The notes beneath the pieces were generated by a model, which saw only the letters and a program-made list of their open reading frames with translations, ran no database searches and was not told the origin of the DNA. Below, one piece after another: positions 57,190 to 64,000 of a stretch of 64,000 nt of DNA. The stretch lies in assembly GCA_964410625.1 (NCBI GenBank), contig CAYPHY010000007.1, positions 62,001 through 126,000 on the forward strand, written 5' to 3'. The stretch is from CAYPHY01 sp964410625 (GTDB lineage: Bacteria > Chloroflexota > Anaerolineae > Promineifilales > Promineifilaceae). Positions within the stretch are counted from its first letter, which is position 1; each line of letters opens with the position of its first letter. Made by a program: the position numbers and the translations under genes.

Positions 57190-57282
57190 ACGAGACAATG
57201 AACAATTAGACAATGAACAATGAGCAAACAAGGTTGCTCACCACTAACCACTAGTCACTAGCCACTAACCACTAACCCATCC
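57190..57282. repeat. AATGAACAATTAGACAATG and ACTAACCACTAGTCACTAG repeats
   Basis: GACAATGAACAATTAGACAATGAACAATGAG then CACTAACCACTAGTCACTAGCCACTAACC: two different motif types side by side between permease and ATPase genes. Confidence 0.75.
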
Positions 57283-57926
57283 CGAATCCAGATCGTCCGT
57301 TCGGCCTGGGCGGCTACTTCTGGGTCGTGGGTGATGATGACCAACGTAATCCCCTTCTCCTGATGCAACCGCTTGAAGATGTCCATGATCTCCTTGCCTA
57401 CCTGGGTATCGAGGTTGCCGGTGGGTTCATCGGCGAGGATGATCGCCGGTTCGGTCACCAGAGCGCGGGCAATGGCTACTCGCTGCTGTTGGCCGCCGGA
57501 AAGCTCATCGGGCTTGTGGTCGATCCGGTCGCCCAGCCCCACCGCTTCCAGCGCGGCTCGCGCCCGTTCTTCGCGCTCACGGTGGCCGACGCCAGCATAC
57601 AACAACGGCAATGCCACCTGCTTCAGTGCCGAAGTACGAGCCAGCAGATTAAACTGCTGGAAAACAAAGCCCACGCGCCGGTTCCGCACTCGTGCCTGCT
57701 CATCATCGCTCATATGGCTGACATCAATGCCATCCAGCGTATAGGTCCCAGCGGTAGGCGCATCCAGGCAGCCGATGATATTCATCAGCGTGCTTTTGCC
57801 CGATCCCGATGGCCCCATGATGGCGACAAATTCCCCCTCGCTGATCGTCAAGTCTACCCCGCGCAAGGCGTGCACCTCCTGTGTACCCATCTGGTAAGAC
57901 TTGGTGATGTTTTGCATTGTGATCAT
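57258..57926 (-). CDS. MacB-type ABC ATPase
   Basis: 222 residues from the ATG at 57926 (GAGGATAGAG upstream); the frame extends to 57995 only through repeat DNA. Walker A GPSGSGKST, signature LSGGQQQRVAIARAL, Walker B ILADEPTGNLD and the H-loop VIITHDPEVA, all of the LolD/MacB group. It hydrolyses ATP to drive the permease encoded downstream. Gene order on this strand is adaptor, adaptor, ATPase, permease. Confidence 0.96.
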   Translation of the reverse strand: MITMQNITKSYQMGTQEVHALRGVDLTISEGEFVAIMGPSGSGKSTLMNIIGCLDAPTAGTYTLDGIDVSHMSDDEQARVRNRRVGFVFQQFNLLARTSALKQVALPLLYAGVGHREREERARAALEAVGLGDRIDHKPDELSGGQQQRVAIARALVTEPAIILADEPTGNLDTQVGKEIMDIFKRLHQEKGITLVIITHDPEVAAQAERTIWIRDGLVVSG

Positions 57927-57937
57927 TTCTCTATCCT

Positions 57938-58036
57938 CAGGCAACAGTAAGCGGTAAACGGTCATCAGTGATCGATCATCGGTGAGCAGACTCACCGATT
58001 ACTGATCACCGATGACCGATTACCGTTTAGCGATTC
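57938..58036. repeat. GTAAGCGGTAAACGGTC / GACCGATTACCGTTTAGCG repeat
   Basis: CAGTAAGCGGTAAACGGTCATCAGTGATCG then GATCATCGGTGAGCAGACTCACCGATTACTGATCACCGATGACCGATTACCG. The two halves are near-complementary over about 45 bases. Confidence 0.8.
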
Positions 58037-58039
58037 CTC

Positions 58040-59722
58040 CTATCCCCCAAACGGTCCGCCACCCGGCCCACCACCATCAGGGCCAAAGTCACCGCCGGGG
58101 CCAAAGGTAGGCGTCGTGGGCAATGTGCCGACAAACACCTGGTCCCCTTCTTCCAGACCACTGAGAATTTGGGTGTAGTTATTATCACGCAGGCCGATGG
58201 TTACTGGCACTTCTTCAAAGTTGCGGTTTCCGCTTGCATCGGTGCGGACGAGATTAACGCTGTAGGTTCCAACAGAGCGATCGACGTTGATCGCCGCATT
58301 GGGGACGAGCAGAATATTTTCGCTCAGGCTCGTTTGCAGTTCGGCATCGGTCGTCATCCCCACCAATAGCGGCAACCCCTCCGGTTGTGCAAAGCTGAGA
58401 TAGACTTCAAACGTCGCTACGGTACTATCGTCGGCGACGGCGCGGGGAGCAATGGCCGTCACCACACCTTCCAATGACTCATCCGGCCGTCCCTCCAGCG
58501 TGATCGTCGCCGGTTGTCCTGGCTCCAACATGGCGATGTCCACCTCATCCACTCTCAGCACCACCTCCAAACTGGTGGTGTCTACCGTGTCGATCACCAC
58601 CCCACTGGCTGTCTCGCCTTCGCTCACGTGAACGGCCGTAACGATCCCGTCAAAAGGCGCATACAGCGTCGCCCGCTCCAGGTCCTGGCGGGCACGCTGG
58701 AGGTTAAACCGCGCCTGTTCAAGCTGTACCTCGGCCGCTGCCAGTTGCGCCGACGACGGGCCACGTTGCAGTTGGTCCAGATTTGCCTGGGCCTGGGCCA
58801 ATGTCGCTCGTGCCGTGGCTACATCCGCCTCAGTTGGGCCAGCAAGAAGCGCGTCTAAACGAGCCTGGGCTGCGTCACGCCGCGCCACGGCCGCACTCAG
58901 ATTCCCCTGCGCTGCTCCAACGGCATTGGGATCGCCATTGATCAGGTCATCATAAGCCTCTTGGGCCGCCGCCAAATCCGCATTGGCCTGCACTGCCTGC
59001 GCACGAGCGCTTTGTTCCAGTTCAGCCAGCCGTTCTTCCGACAGAAATTGATTTGGCTCAGTTACCAGGATGGTACTATGTTGTTCGGCCGCCCGGGTTG
59101 CCGCCTCTTGCGCTAGTTGCAATTCAAGCTCGGCCGCGCGAATCGCTTCTGGCGACGCATTACCCTGCGCCGCGTCTAACCGCGCCGAGGCAGTGGTAAT
59201 TTCAGCAGTGGCACTCCGCAAATCCGCCTCGGCCGCCACCCGTTGCGTCTCGTCCGGCCCATTGAGCAACAGGTCCAGATTCGCCTGGGCGCTGGCAACC
59301 GTCGCTTCGGCAGCAGCGATCTCGGCCGCGCCAGGTGGCGATTGTAAGGTATCGAGATTGGCTTGCTGGGCGACCACCACTTGCTCGGCTGCTGTCACAG
59401 CGCGTTGCAAGGCGGCCGTCTCCAACTGGAGCAAAGCATCGCCCGCTCGCACTGTGTCACCCACTTCGACAAAGATGGCCTCGACCACGCCGGAACGCTC
59501 CAACGCCAGGGCCGCGTCGCGACGGGCTAAAACTTGTCCCGTTGCTGTCGCGCCAGATTCCAAATCGCCAATGAAGGCCGTGACAATATCGCCCGATTGG
59601 ACGACGGCCGCATTTTGCCGGGACAGTCCCATTTGTCGCCAGATGAGAAAGACAACCAGCAACAGGACAATACCCCCACCAATAATCCATAACCAACGAT
59701 TTCGACTTCGTTTTTCCATCAT
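58040..59722 (-). CDS. Periplasmic adaptor (HlyD/MacA-like), second copy
   Basis: 560 residues from the ATG at 59722 (MMEKRSRNRWLW); the frame further up is repeat DNA. One membrane helix (WLWIIGGGIVLLLVVFLIW), then biotinyl-lipoyl half motifs (VVEAIFVEVGDTVRAGDALLQLE and ATLYAPFDGIVTAVHVSEGETA) around a long helical hairpin of Ala/Gln-rich heptads (residues about 110-400), and beta-barrel and membrane-proximal domains. The end is Gly/Pro-rich (GPGGDFGPDGGGPGGGPFGG). It links the MacB-like permease to the outside. It is followed by the ATPase gene. Confidence 0.9.
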   Translation of the reverse strand: MMEKRSRNRWLWIIGGGIVLLLVVFLIWRQMGLSRQNAAVVQSGDIVTAFIGDLESGATATGQVLARRDAALALERSGVVEAIFVEVGDTVRAGDALLQLETAALQRAVTAAEQVVVAQQANLDTLQSPPGAAEIAAAEATVASAQANLDLLLNGPDETQRVAAEADLRSATAEITTASARLDAAQGNASPEAIRAAELELQLAQEAATRAAEQHSTILVTEPNQFLSEERLAELEQSARAQAVQANADLAAAQEAYDDLINGDPNAVGAAQGNLSAAVARRDAAQARLDALLAGPTEADVATARATLAQAQANLDQLQRGPSSAQLAAAEVQLEQARFNLQRARQDLERATLYAPFDGIVTAVHVSEGETASGVVIDTVDTTSLEVVLRVDEVDIAMLEPGQPATITLEGRPDESLEGVVTAIAPRAVADDSTVATFEVYLSFAQPEGLPLLVGMTTDAELQTSLSENILLVPNAAINVDRSVGTYSVNLVRTDASGNRNFEEVPVTIGLRDNNYTQILSGLEEGDQVFVGTLPTTPTFGPGGDFGPDGGGPGGGPFGG

Positions 59723-59725
59723 ACA

Positions 59726-59818
59726 CTTGGAGAAAGAACAATGAAACAATGAACAATGAAACAATGAACAAACAACATTGTTCATTGTCTCATTGTTCAT
59801 TGTTCATTACTCACTGTT
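59726..59818. repeat. TGAAACAATGAACAATGAAAC / TTGTTCATTGTCTCATTG repeat
   Basis: Four AACAATGAAACAATG units, then ACATTGTTCATTGTCTCATTGTTCATTG in opposite sense, between the two adaptor genes. It is the same motif pair as at 23541. Confidence 0.8.
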
Positions 59819-61397
59819 GTTCATCGAGAAAGGTATTCACTTCTACGCCGCTATTGAGCAGCAGTTGATCACCGGCGTTTAGGCCGCTGGTAATTTGGGT
59901 GTTCTCGTCGTCGCGCAGGCCGATTGTGACCGGCACTTCTTGAGTGGTTTCACCCGTCACCAGGAGGACGCTGTAGGTGCCATTTTGACGATTGACGCGA
60001 ATGGCACGGTTGGGAACCAGCAAGACATCCTCACGCTCGGCCGTTACCAGTCCTGCTTCGGCCGTCATCCCTGCCCGCACCGGCAAATCCGTCTCGCCGA
60101 GGCCGACACGCACCTCGTAGGTCACCAGACTGCTTCCTGGGGCCGCCTGTGCGCCGGGAGCGATTATCGTAATTTCCCCCTCTATCTCCTCATCCGGCCA
60201 GGTGGAGAGGGTGATTGTCGCCGGTTGGCCGATGGACAGCGCACCTACATCCGCTTCGTCCACCTGGAGCGCCACCGACAGCGCACTATCGTCGATCAAC
60301 TCGATTACCGGGCCGCTGGCGATCTCCCCCTCGACGACAAAAACGGCCGTCACCCGTCCGGCAAACGGGGCAACCACCGTCGCCTTATCCAACGCTTCCT
60401 GGGCATCGGCCAGTGACAGACGCGCCTGTTCCACCTCTGCCTCGGCGGCAGCAATTGCTTCTGCGGTTGGACCGTCTAACAGCGCAGACAAAGCAGCTTC
60501 GGCTTGTGCCAGTTGTGCTTCGGCATTCGCCAGTTGCGCGGCCGTCGCCCCCTGCAACAGTTGATCCAACTCCGCCTGGCGACTTTCCACTTGCGCGGCG
60601 GCGGATGTGACGCTGCTTTGGGCGGCCGAGAGTTGGGCTTCGTCCGGTCCTGCCTGCAAAGCCTCCAATTGCGCTCTAGCCGCCGCCAACTGTTGCTCCG
60701 CCTGGCGCAACACCTGATCAGTGGCGGCGTTGGTTAGCTCTTCATTCGCTTCCTGGGCATTCCGTAGATTGATTTCAGCCGCCGCCACGGCCGCCTGGGC
60801 CGACTGTAGCTGCGACTCGCTGACCGAGGAGCGGGTGCTATTCAACTCCGCCGATGCTGCACTTAGCGACGCCTGCGCCGCGCGGAGATTGGCTTCGGCG
60901 GCAGCGATCTCCTCGGCCGTTGCCCCGTTGGTCAGCGCATCCAGATTTGTCTGGGCAGCGGCAACGTCTGCTTCGGCCGCCGCTAACTCGGCTGCTGATG
61001 GTTCGGCCAGCAAATCAGCCAGATTTGCTTCTTGTAAACGCAGGCTCTGTTCGGCCGCTGCCACATTCAATTCCAAATCGGCCGTCGCCAACTGCACCAG
61101 GGGGTCGCCCGCCTGCACCACATCCCCCACGCGGACATAGACCGTTTCCACTCGCCCAGGGGTGGCGACAGAGAGGGTTGATGTGCGGCGTGGCTGCACG
61201 CGGCCGCTGGCCGTCGCGCTGGCGGAGAGGTTGCCAATAAAGGCTGTTACCGTTTCCTGTGAGGTGACGGAGCTGCCCTGTACCGTTGTCTCTGGTGACT
61301 GCGACCAGTTGAGCCAATAGACAACGGCAACCAATAACAAGACGGCCGCGCCGCCGAGTATCCAATAGAGTCGTTTTCGATTTTGATTCCGGTTCAT
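59811..61397 (-). CDS. Periplasmic adaptor (HlyD/MacA-like), first copy
   Basis: 528 residues from the ATG at 61397 (an ATG at 61415 is possible). Same plan as the protein at 58040: membrane helix (YWILGGAAVLLLVAVVYWLNW), VETVYVRVGDVVQAGDPLVQLATADL, a very long Ala-rich coiled coil with ANAEAQLAQAEAALSALLDG-type repeats, KATVVAPFAGRVTAVFVVEGEIA, barrel, and GLNAGDQLLLNSG. The two are paralogues with different C-termini; one may be specialised for another partner or both may form a mixed ring with the same ABC pump. Confidence 0.9.
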   Translation of the reverse strand: MNRNQNRKRLYWILGGAAVLLLVAVVYWLNWSQSPETTVQGSSVTSQETVTAFIGNLSASATASGRVQPRRTSTLSVATPGRVETVYVRVGDVVQAGDPLVQLATADLELNVAAAEQSLRLQEANLADLLAEPSAAELAAAEADVAAAQTNLDALTNGATAEEIAAAEANLRAAQASLSAASAELNSTRSSVSESQLQSAQAAVAAAEINLRNAQEANEELTNAATDQVLRQAEQQLAAARAQLEALQAGPDEAQLSAAQSSVTSAAAQVESRQAELDQLLQGATAAQLANAEAQLAQAEAALSALLDGPTAEAIAAAEAEVEQARLSLADAQEALDKATVVAPFAGRVTAVFVVEGEIASGPVIELIDDSALSVALQVDEADVGALSIGQPATITLSTWPDEEIEGEITIIAPGAQAAPGSSLVTYEVRVGLGETDLPVRAGMTAEAGLVTAEREDVLLVPNRAIRVNRQNGTYSVLLVTGETTQEVPVTIGLRDDENTQITSGLNAGDQLLLNSGVEVNTFLDEQQ

Positions 61398-61417
61398 ACC
61401 ATGCTCTTGCACCATTT

Positions 61418-61480
61418 AACTAACCACAAAGCGTCGAAGGCACAAAGTTTTCCTAATCCTTCGTGCCTTCACCTGGGTGG
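61418..61480. repeat. GTCGAAGGCACAAAG / CTTCGTGCCTTC repeat
   Basis: AACCACAAAGCGTCGAAGGCACAAAG then ATCCTTCGTGCCTTCACC; GAAGGCAC is mirrored by GTGCCTTC. Lies between the Usp-like gene and the adaptor gene. Confidence 0.6.
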
Positions 61481-61570
61481 TAAAGTGTTCCTTCGAATAT
61501 CCCTATAGATTCTACGAAGAAAATCGGCAAAAGTTAGCAGAACTAGCCTGAATTTTATGAAATTAGGGTG

Positions 61571-62347
61571 TTAAGCGTGAAGTTGGAGGCGTGAACCGCA
61601 TTCGTGGGCAAGCAAAACGGGACGCTCTAGCCCACGCAACAGCAACCCGGTTAATGTGCCAAAGAACCAACGATGGAACCAGTCTCCCGGTTCTTTACTG
61701 ATGATGACCAGGTTGCAGCGGCTTTGCAGAATAGCCCAACGGATACGTTCGGCCGGTGGGGTAGCTCGGAGTAGGAGCAAAGTGCGAAGACCCCACTGCT
61801 CACTTAAAGCCAGCAGGCGATGGAGTTGCTGCCCGGAATAAGTGTTGGGAGCGAGCAATATTTCTGGAGGCAGAGGGATATTTCCATGACGGTATAAATT
61901 CGGGGCAGCAGGGACAATGGGCAGAACAAACAACTGCGCCTGAGTAGAAACGGCCAACCGTCCCACCCATTGAATAGCGGCCTCATCGGATTCGTGGCCG
62001 CGGAGGATCAACAAAATTCGACGCAGCGGCCAATGCGGCCGCCGGGCAACGAGAACAGAACATTGAGCGCGGTTGGCGATGCGTTCGGCCGTTCTGCCTC
62101 TCAACCACCGTTGCCACCACAGTCGTTCCGGTTCCTGGTATAAGAGTAGTTCCAGGCGGCCGTTTTCTTCCATACCCCGCTCGTCCTCGCCCAGTATTTT
62201 GGTATCGTCTGTGGACAAGAGACAAGGGGGGCTATCCAACAAGTGGCTCCAGTAATGGGTATAAGCCACCCATTCATTCGTGATGGGTGGCTCCAATATA
62301 GAACCGATACGTGTTGGAGGATTTCCGGCTGCCAATACGTCCATCAT
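61571..62347 (-). CDS. Universal-stress-protein-like protein
   Basis: 258 residues from the ATG at 62347, which overlaps the pstB stop as TAATG. It contains two Usp-type halves: residues about 40-110 (LLLYQEPERLWWQRWLRGRTAERIANRAQCSVLVARRPHW), and 115-250 (RRILLILRGHESDEAAIQWVGRLAVSTQAQLFVLPIVP to LVIISKEPGDWFHRWFFGTLTGLLLRGLERPVLLAHE), the second having the nucleotide-binding G-x(9)-G(S/T)-like segment in altered form. Usp proteins bind ATP or act as stress chaperones. Overlap with pstB suggests it is made along with the phosphate transporter. Function inferred only. Confidence 0.7.
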   Translation of the reverse strand: MMDVLAAGNPPTRIGSILEPPITNEWVAYTHYWSHLLDSPPCLLSTDDTKILGEDERGMEENGRLELLLYQEPERLWWQRWLRGRTAERIANRAQCSVLVARRPHWPLRRILLILRGHESDEAAIQWVGRLAVSTQAQLFVLPIVPAAPNLYRHGNIPLPPEILLAPNTYSGQQLHRLLALSEQWGLRTLLLLRATPPAERIRWAILQSRCNLVIISKEPGDWFHRWFFGTLTGLLLRGLERPVLLAHECGSRLQLHA

Positions 62348-63096
62348 TATCCAATACGGCGTTCCAGGTACGCTTTGCTCAGTTCTTGTTTGGGGTTGTT
62401 GAAGAAGTCGGCCGCCGGGCCTTGCTCGACCAACTCGCCTAACCACATGAAGACGACATGATCCGCCATGCGCTTCGCCTGCTCAATATCATGGGTCACC
62501 ATGACCAGGGTATAGCGTCCTCTTAATTCATGGAGTAGTTCCTCAATTCCACGCGCGGAAATGGGGTCGAGCGAAGAAGTTGATTCGTCACAAAGCAAGA
62601 TTTCCGGCACCACGGCCAGCGAGCGGGCCAGGCATAGTCGCTGTTGCTGCCCAACGGATAGCCCAGTGGCCGGTGCCTTCAGCCGATCCTGGACTTCGCT
62701 CCATAGGCCAACCATCTCCAGATGCTCCTGTACCACCGTGTCAAGCGTGCCGTTAGCGTAGCCGTGGATACGGGGGCCGTAAGCAATGTTGTCATAGATC
62801 GACATGGGTAGCGGAAATGGTTTTTGCGCCAGCAAGCCAATGCGTGTCCGCACTTCGGTCACATCTACGCCAGGATCATAGATATTTTCGCCATCGAGAA
62901 AGACGCCGCCGGTGATCTCCACCGATTCATCTAAATCTAACAGGCGATTTAAGCTTTTTAGTAGGGTAGATTTCCCACATCCCGATGGGCCAATGATCGC
63001 CGTGATCTGCCGCAGCGGAATTTCCACAGTGATGTCTTTCAGGGCATGTTTCTGCCCATACCATACGTTGAGTTTGCGAATAGATAGTGAATGCAT
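62347..63096 (-). CDS. pstB: Phosphate ABC transporter ATPase PstB
   Basis: 249 residues. Walker A GPSGCGKST, the PstB mark LLKSLNRLLDLDESVEITGGVFLDGENIYDP, LAQKPFPLPMSIYDNIAYGPRIHG, signature LSVGQQQRLCLARSL and Walker B ILLCDESTSSLDPIS. The common PstB length is about 250. It energises high-affinity phosphate uptake together with PstA encoded upstream. PstS, PstC and PhoU are not in the window; part of the operon lies past its end. Confidence 0.97.
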   Translation of the reverse strand: MHSLSIRKLNVWYGQKHALKDITVEIPLRQITAIIGPSGCGKSTLLKSLNRLLDLDESVEITGGVFLDGENIYDPGVDVTEVRTRIGLLAQKPFPLPMSIYDNIAYGPRIHGYANGTLDTVVQEHLEMVGLWSEVQDRLKAPATGLSVGQQQRLCLARSLAVVPEILLCDESTSSLDPISARGIEELLHELRGRYTLVMVTHDIEQAKRMADHVVFMWLGELVEQGPAADFFNNPKQELSKAYLERRIG

Positions 63097-63103
63097 GTTA
63101 CCT

Positions 63104-63208
63104 CCGAAAAAGCAGGATGAAGGATGAGGTATGAAGGATGAAAAGGCTTTTTAGGTGAATAAATGTCATCCTTCATCCTTCTGCCTTCATCCTTTATCCC
63201 TCATCCTT
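63104..63208. repeat. GGATGAAGGATGAGG / TCATCCTTCATCC repeat
   Basis: GGATGAAGGATGAGGTATGAAGGATG then TCATCCTTCATCCTTCTGCCTTCATCC, with a short spacer; self-complementary over most of its length, between pstA and pstB. Confidence 0.8.
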
Positions 63209-64000
63209 ACCGTATGACGTTTCGGCCGAGGCGGCCCATAATCAGATTGCCAAGTAGACTGATGGTGAGAATGATCACCGTCAGCACCAGGGCGGTTGCA
63301 TAGGCGCGGGCTTGCACAACCGGAAAAGGTGTGCCAAGCATGAAGAAAATCGCCAGTGGTAATGAGGCGACCGGCCGCAGGAGGCCATCGGGCATGGCGT
63401 CGGTGAAACCGGCGGTGAAAAGCACAGAAGCAGCATCACCAATGCCTCGGCCGAACGCCAGCAAGATGGCAGTCAGTAAGCCGGGGAGCGTTTGGCGAAG
63501 CAAAACGCCTAGAAACTCCAGGCGTGTGGCGCCTAACGAAAATGTGATGCCCCACAGTTGACGCGGCGCAAGGCGGACAACCTCATCAAACGTCCGGGCC
63601 ATGATGGGGATGATCACCAAGGCCAGAGCGATGATCCCGGCCAGCAGAGAGGCCCGCAAGCCGAAGAAGAGCATCAGCGCAAAGCCAAACGCACCGTAGA
63701 CGATGCTTGGAATGCCCCACATGATGTCTAGCGCCAGCCGAATGAGGTTGGCTCCGCGCCCCTTTCCCACATAACCGTGCAGGTACAGAACAAGCGGCAC
63801 GGCAAAGAAGAGCGCTACCAGGGTCGCGCCTATCGCCAGATAGAGAGAACCGAGAATAGCATTGAGGATGCCACCCCCCTTGCCCAAGTAAAACGCGCCT
63901 TGGGGCGGTGTAGTCAAAAATTCCCAACTCAGCGCCTCAATACCGCGTCGGAAAATGACGAAGAGGATGAGGCCAAGCACAATGGCCGCTGTTGCCACTG
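63207..64000 (-). CDS. pstA: Phosphate ABC permease PstA (5' end outside window)
   Basis: 264 residues, the reading frame open to the window edge, so about 20 N-terminal residues are absent. GGGILNAILGSLYLAIGATLVALFFAVPLVLYLHGYVGKG, NLIRLALDIMWGIPSIVYGAFG, VVIPIMARTFDEVVRLAPRQLWGITFSLGATRLEFLGVLLRQTLPGLLTAILLAFGRGIGDAASVLFTAG are the PstA membrane motifs, including the EAA-like loop. It forms the membrane channel with PstC and receives energy from PstB, encoded downstream. Confidence 0.96.
   Translation of the reverse strand, partial: VATAAIVLGLILFVIFRRGIEALSWEFLTTPPQGAFYLGKGGGILNAILGSLYLAIGATLVALFFAVPLVLYLHGYVGKGRGANLIRLALDIMWGIPSIVYGAFGFALMLFFGLRASLLAGIIALALVIIPIMARTFDEVVRLAPRQLWGITFSLGATRLEFLGVLLRQTLPGLLTAILLAFGRGIGDAASVLFTAGFTDAMPDGLLRPVASLPLAIFFMLGTPFPVVQARAYATALVLTVIILTISLLGNLIMGRLGRNVIR

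Noticed and set aside
1..64000. Insertion sequences or prophage
   Set aside because: No transposase, integrase or phage gene and no long terminal inverted repeats were seen; the repeats present are short and non-coding.

Overview
The window reads like a chromosomal stretch of a Chloroflexota-type bacterium (Anaerolineae/Caldilineae relatives are my best guess). The clues are roughly 57% GC, a class III fructose-1,6-bisphosphatase, lipoproteins with Val-Thr-Val-Glu-Val-Pro linkers, secreted PA14/SH3 proteins, a Trm112-type protein with a membrane tail and a geranylgeranyl-reductase-like flavoprotein. This is inference from gene content; no 16S gene or ribosomal protein is present. No transposase, integrase, phage gene or CRISPR array was seen.

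Layout. 1-5.4 kb (minus): two family-2 glycosyltransferases, one fused to a GtrA-like membrane part and a degenerate HprK-like domain, then a GNAT acetyltransferase and fbp. 5.7-9.8 kb: class III aminotransferase, secreted PA14x3-SH3x2 protein, HD phosphohydrolase. 9.8-18.4 kb (minus): a polysaccharide cluster with three GT4 enzymes, a polytopic GT39-like protein, two small paralogous proteins of unknown role and a secreted glycosidase-like protein. 18.6-24.1 kb (plus): kynurenine formamidase and kynureninase, MutY, a dynamin-like GTPase, DUF402. 24.1-28.9 kb: two membrane proteins, RNase P RNA, LMW phosphatase, flavoprotein reductase, cold-shock protein with long leader. 29-34.8 kb (minus): GNAT, nucleoside phosphorylase, aldo/keto reductase, Trm112-like, a cofactor-less oxidoreductase-type membrane anchor, a beta-lactamase-fold lipoprotein. 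34.9-39.4 kb (minus): a partner-switching module (GAF/PP2C phosphatase, two STAS proteins, RsbW-like kinase). 39.6-47.2 kb: QueG, URO-D-like, DedA, acyl-CoA dehydrogenase, and the phenylacetyl-CoA epoxidase genes paaABCD. 47.3-48.3 kb: PIN toxin/antitoxin and tRNA-Gln. 48.4-55.3 kb: arginine genes (ArgA-like fused in frame to ArgG, ArgJ, ArgH), split by a motif-poor insert of unknown genes. 55.4-64 kb (minus): response regulator, MacB-like ABC exporter with two tandem adaptors, universal-stress protein, PstB and PstA.

Two window-wide signals are not explained by genes. First, the palindrome CGGCCG (often ACGGCCGT) is strongly over-represented in every reading frame, like the HIP1 octamer of cyanobacteria, and it nearly vanishes in the toxin-antitoxin segment and in part of the insert inside the arginine cluster. 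Second, almost every intergenic gap carries its own degenerate short-period repeat (8-12 bases), often followed by its reverse complement so that it can fold. Sequence of the same kind lies in frame inside or at the ends of at least ten genes, where it makes low-complexity linkers and tails; the ArgA-ArgG fusion, the PaaB linker and the MutY N-terminus are the clearest cases. I regard this repeat system as the most interesting feature of the window.
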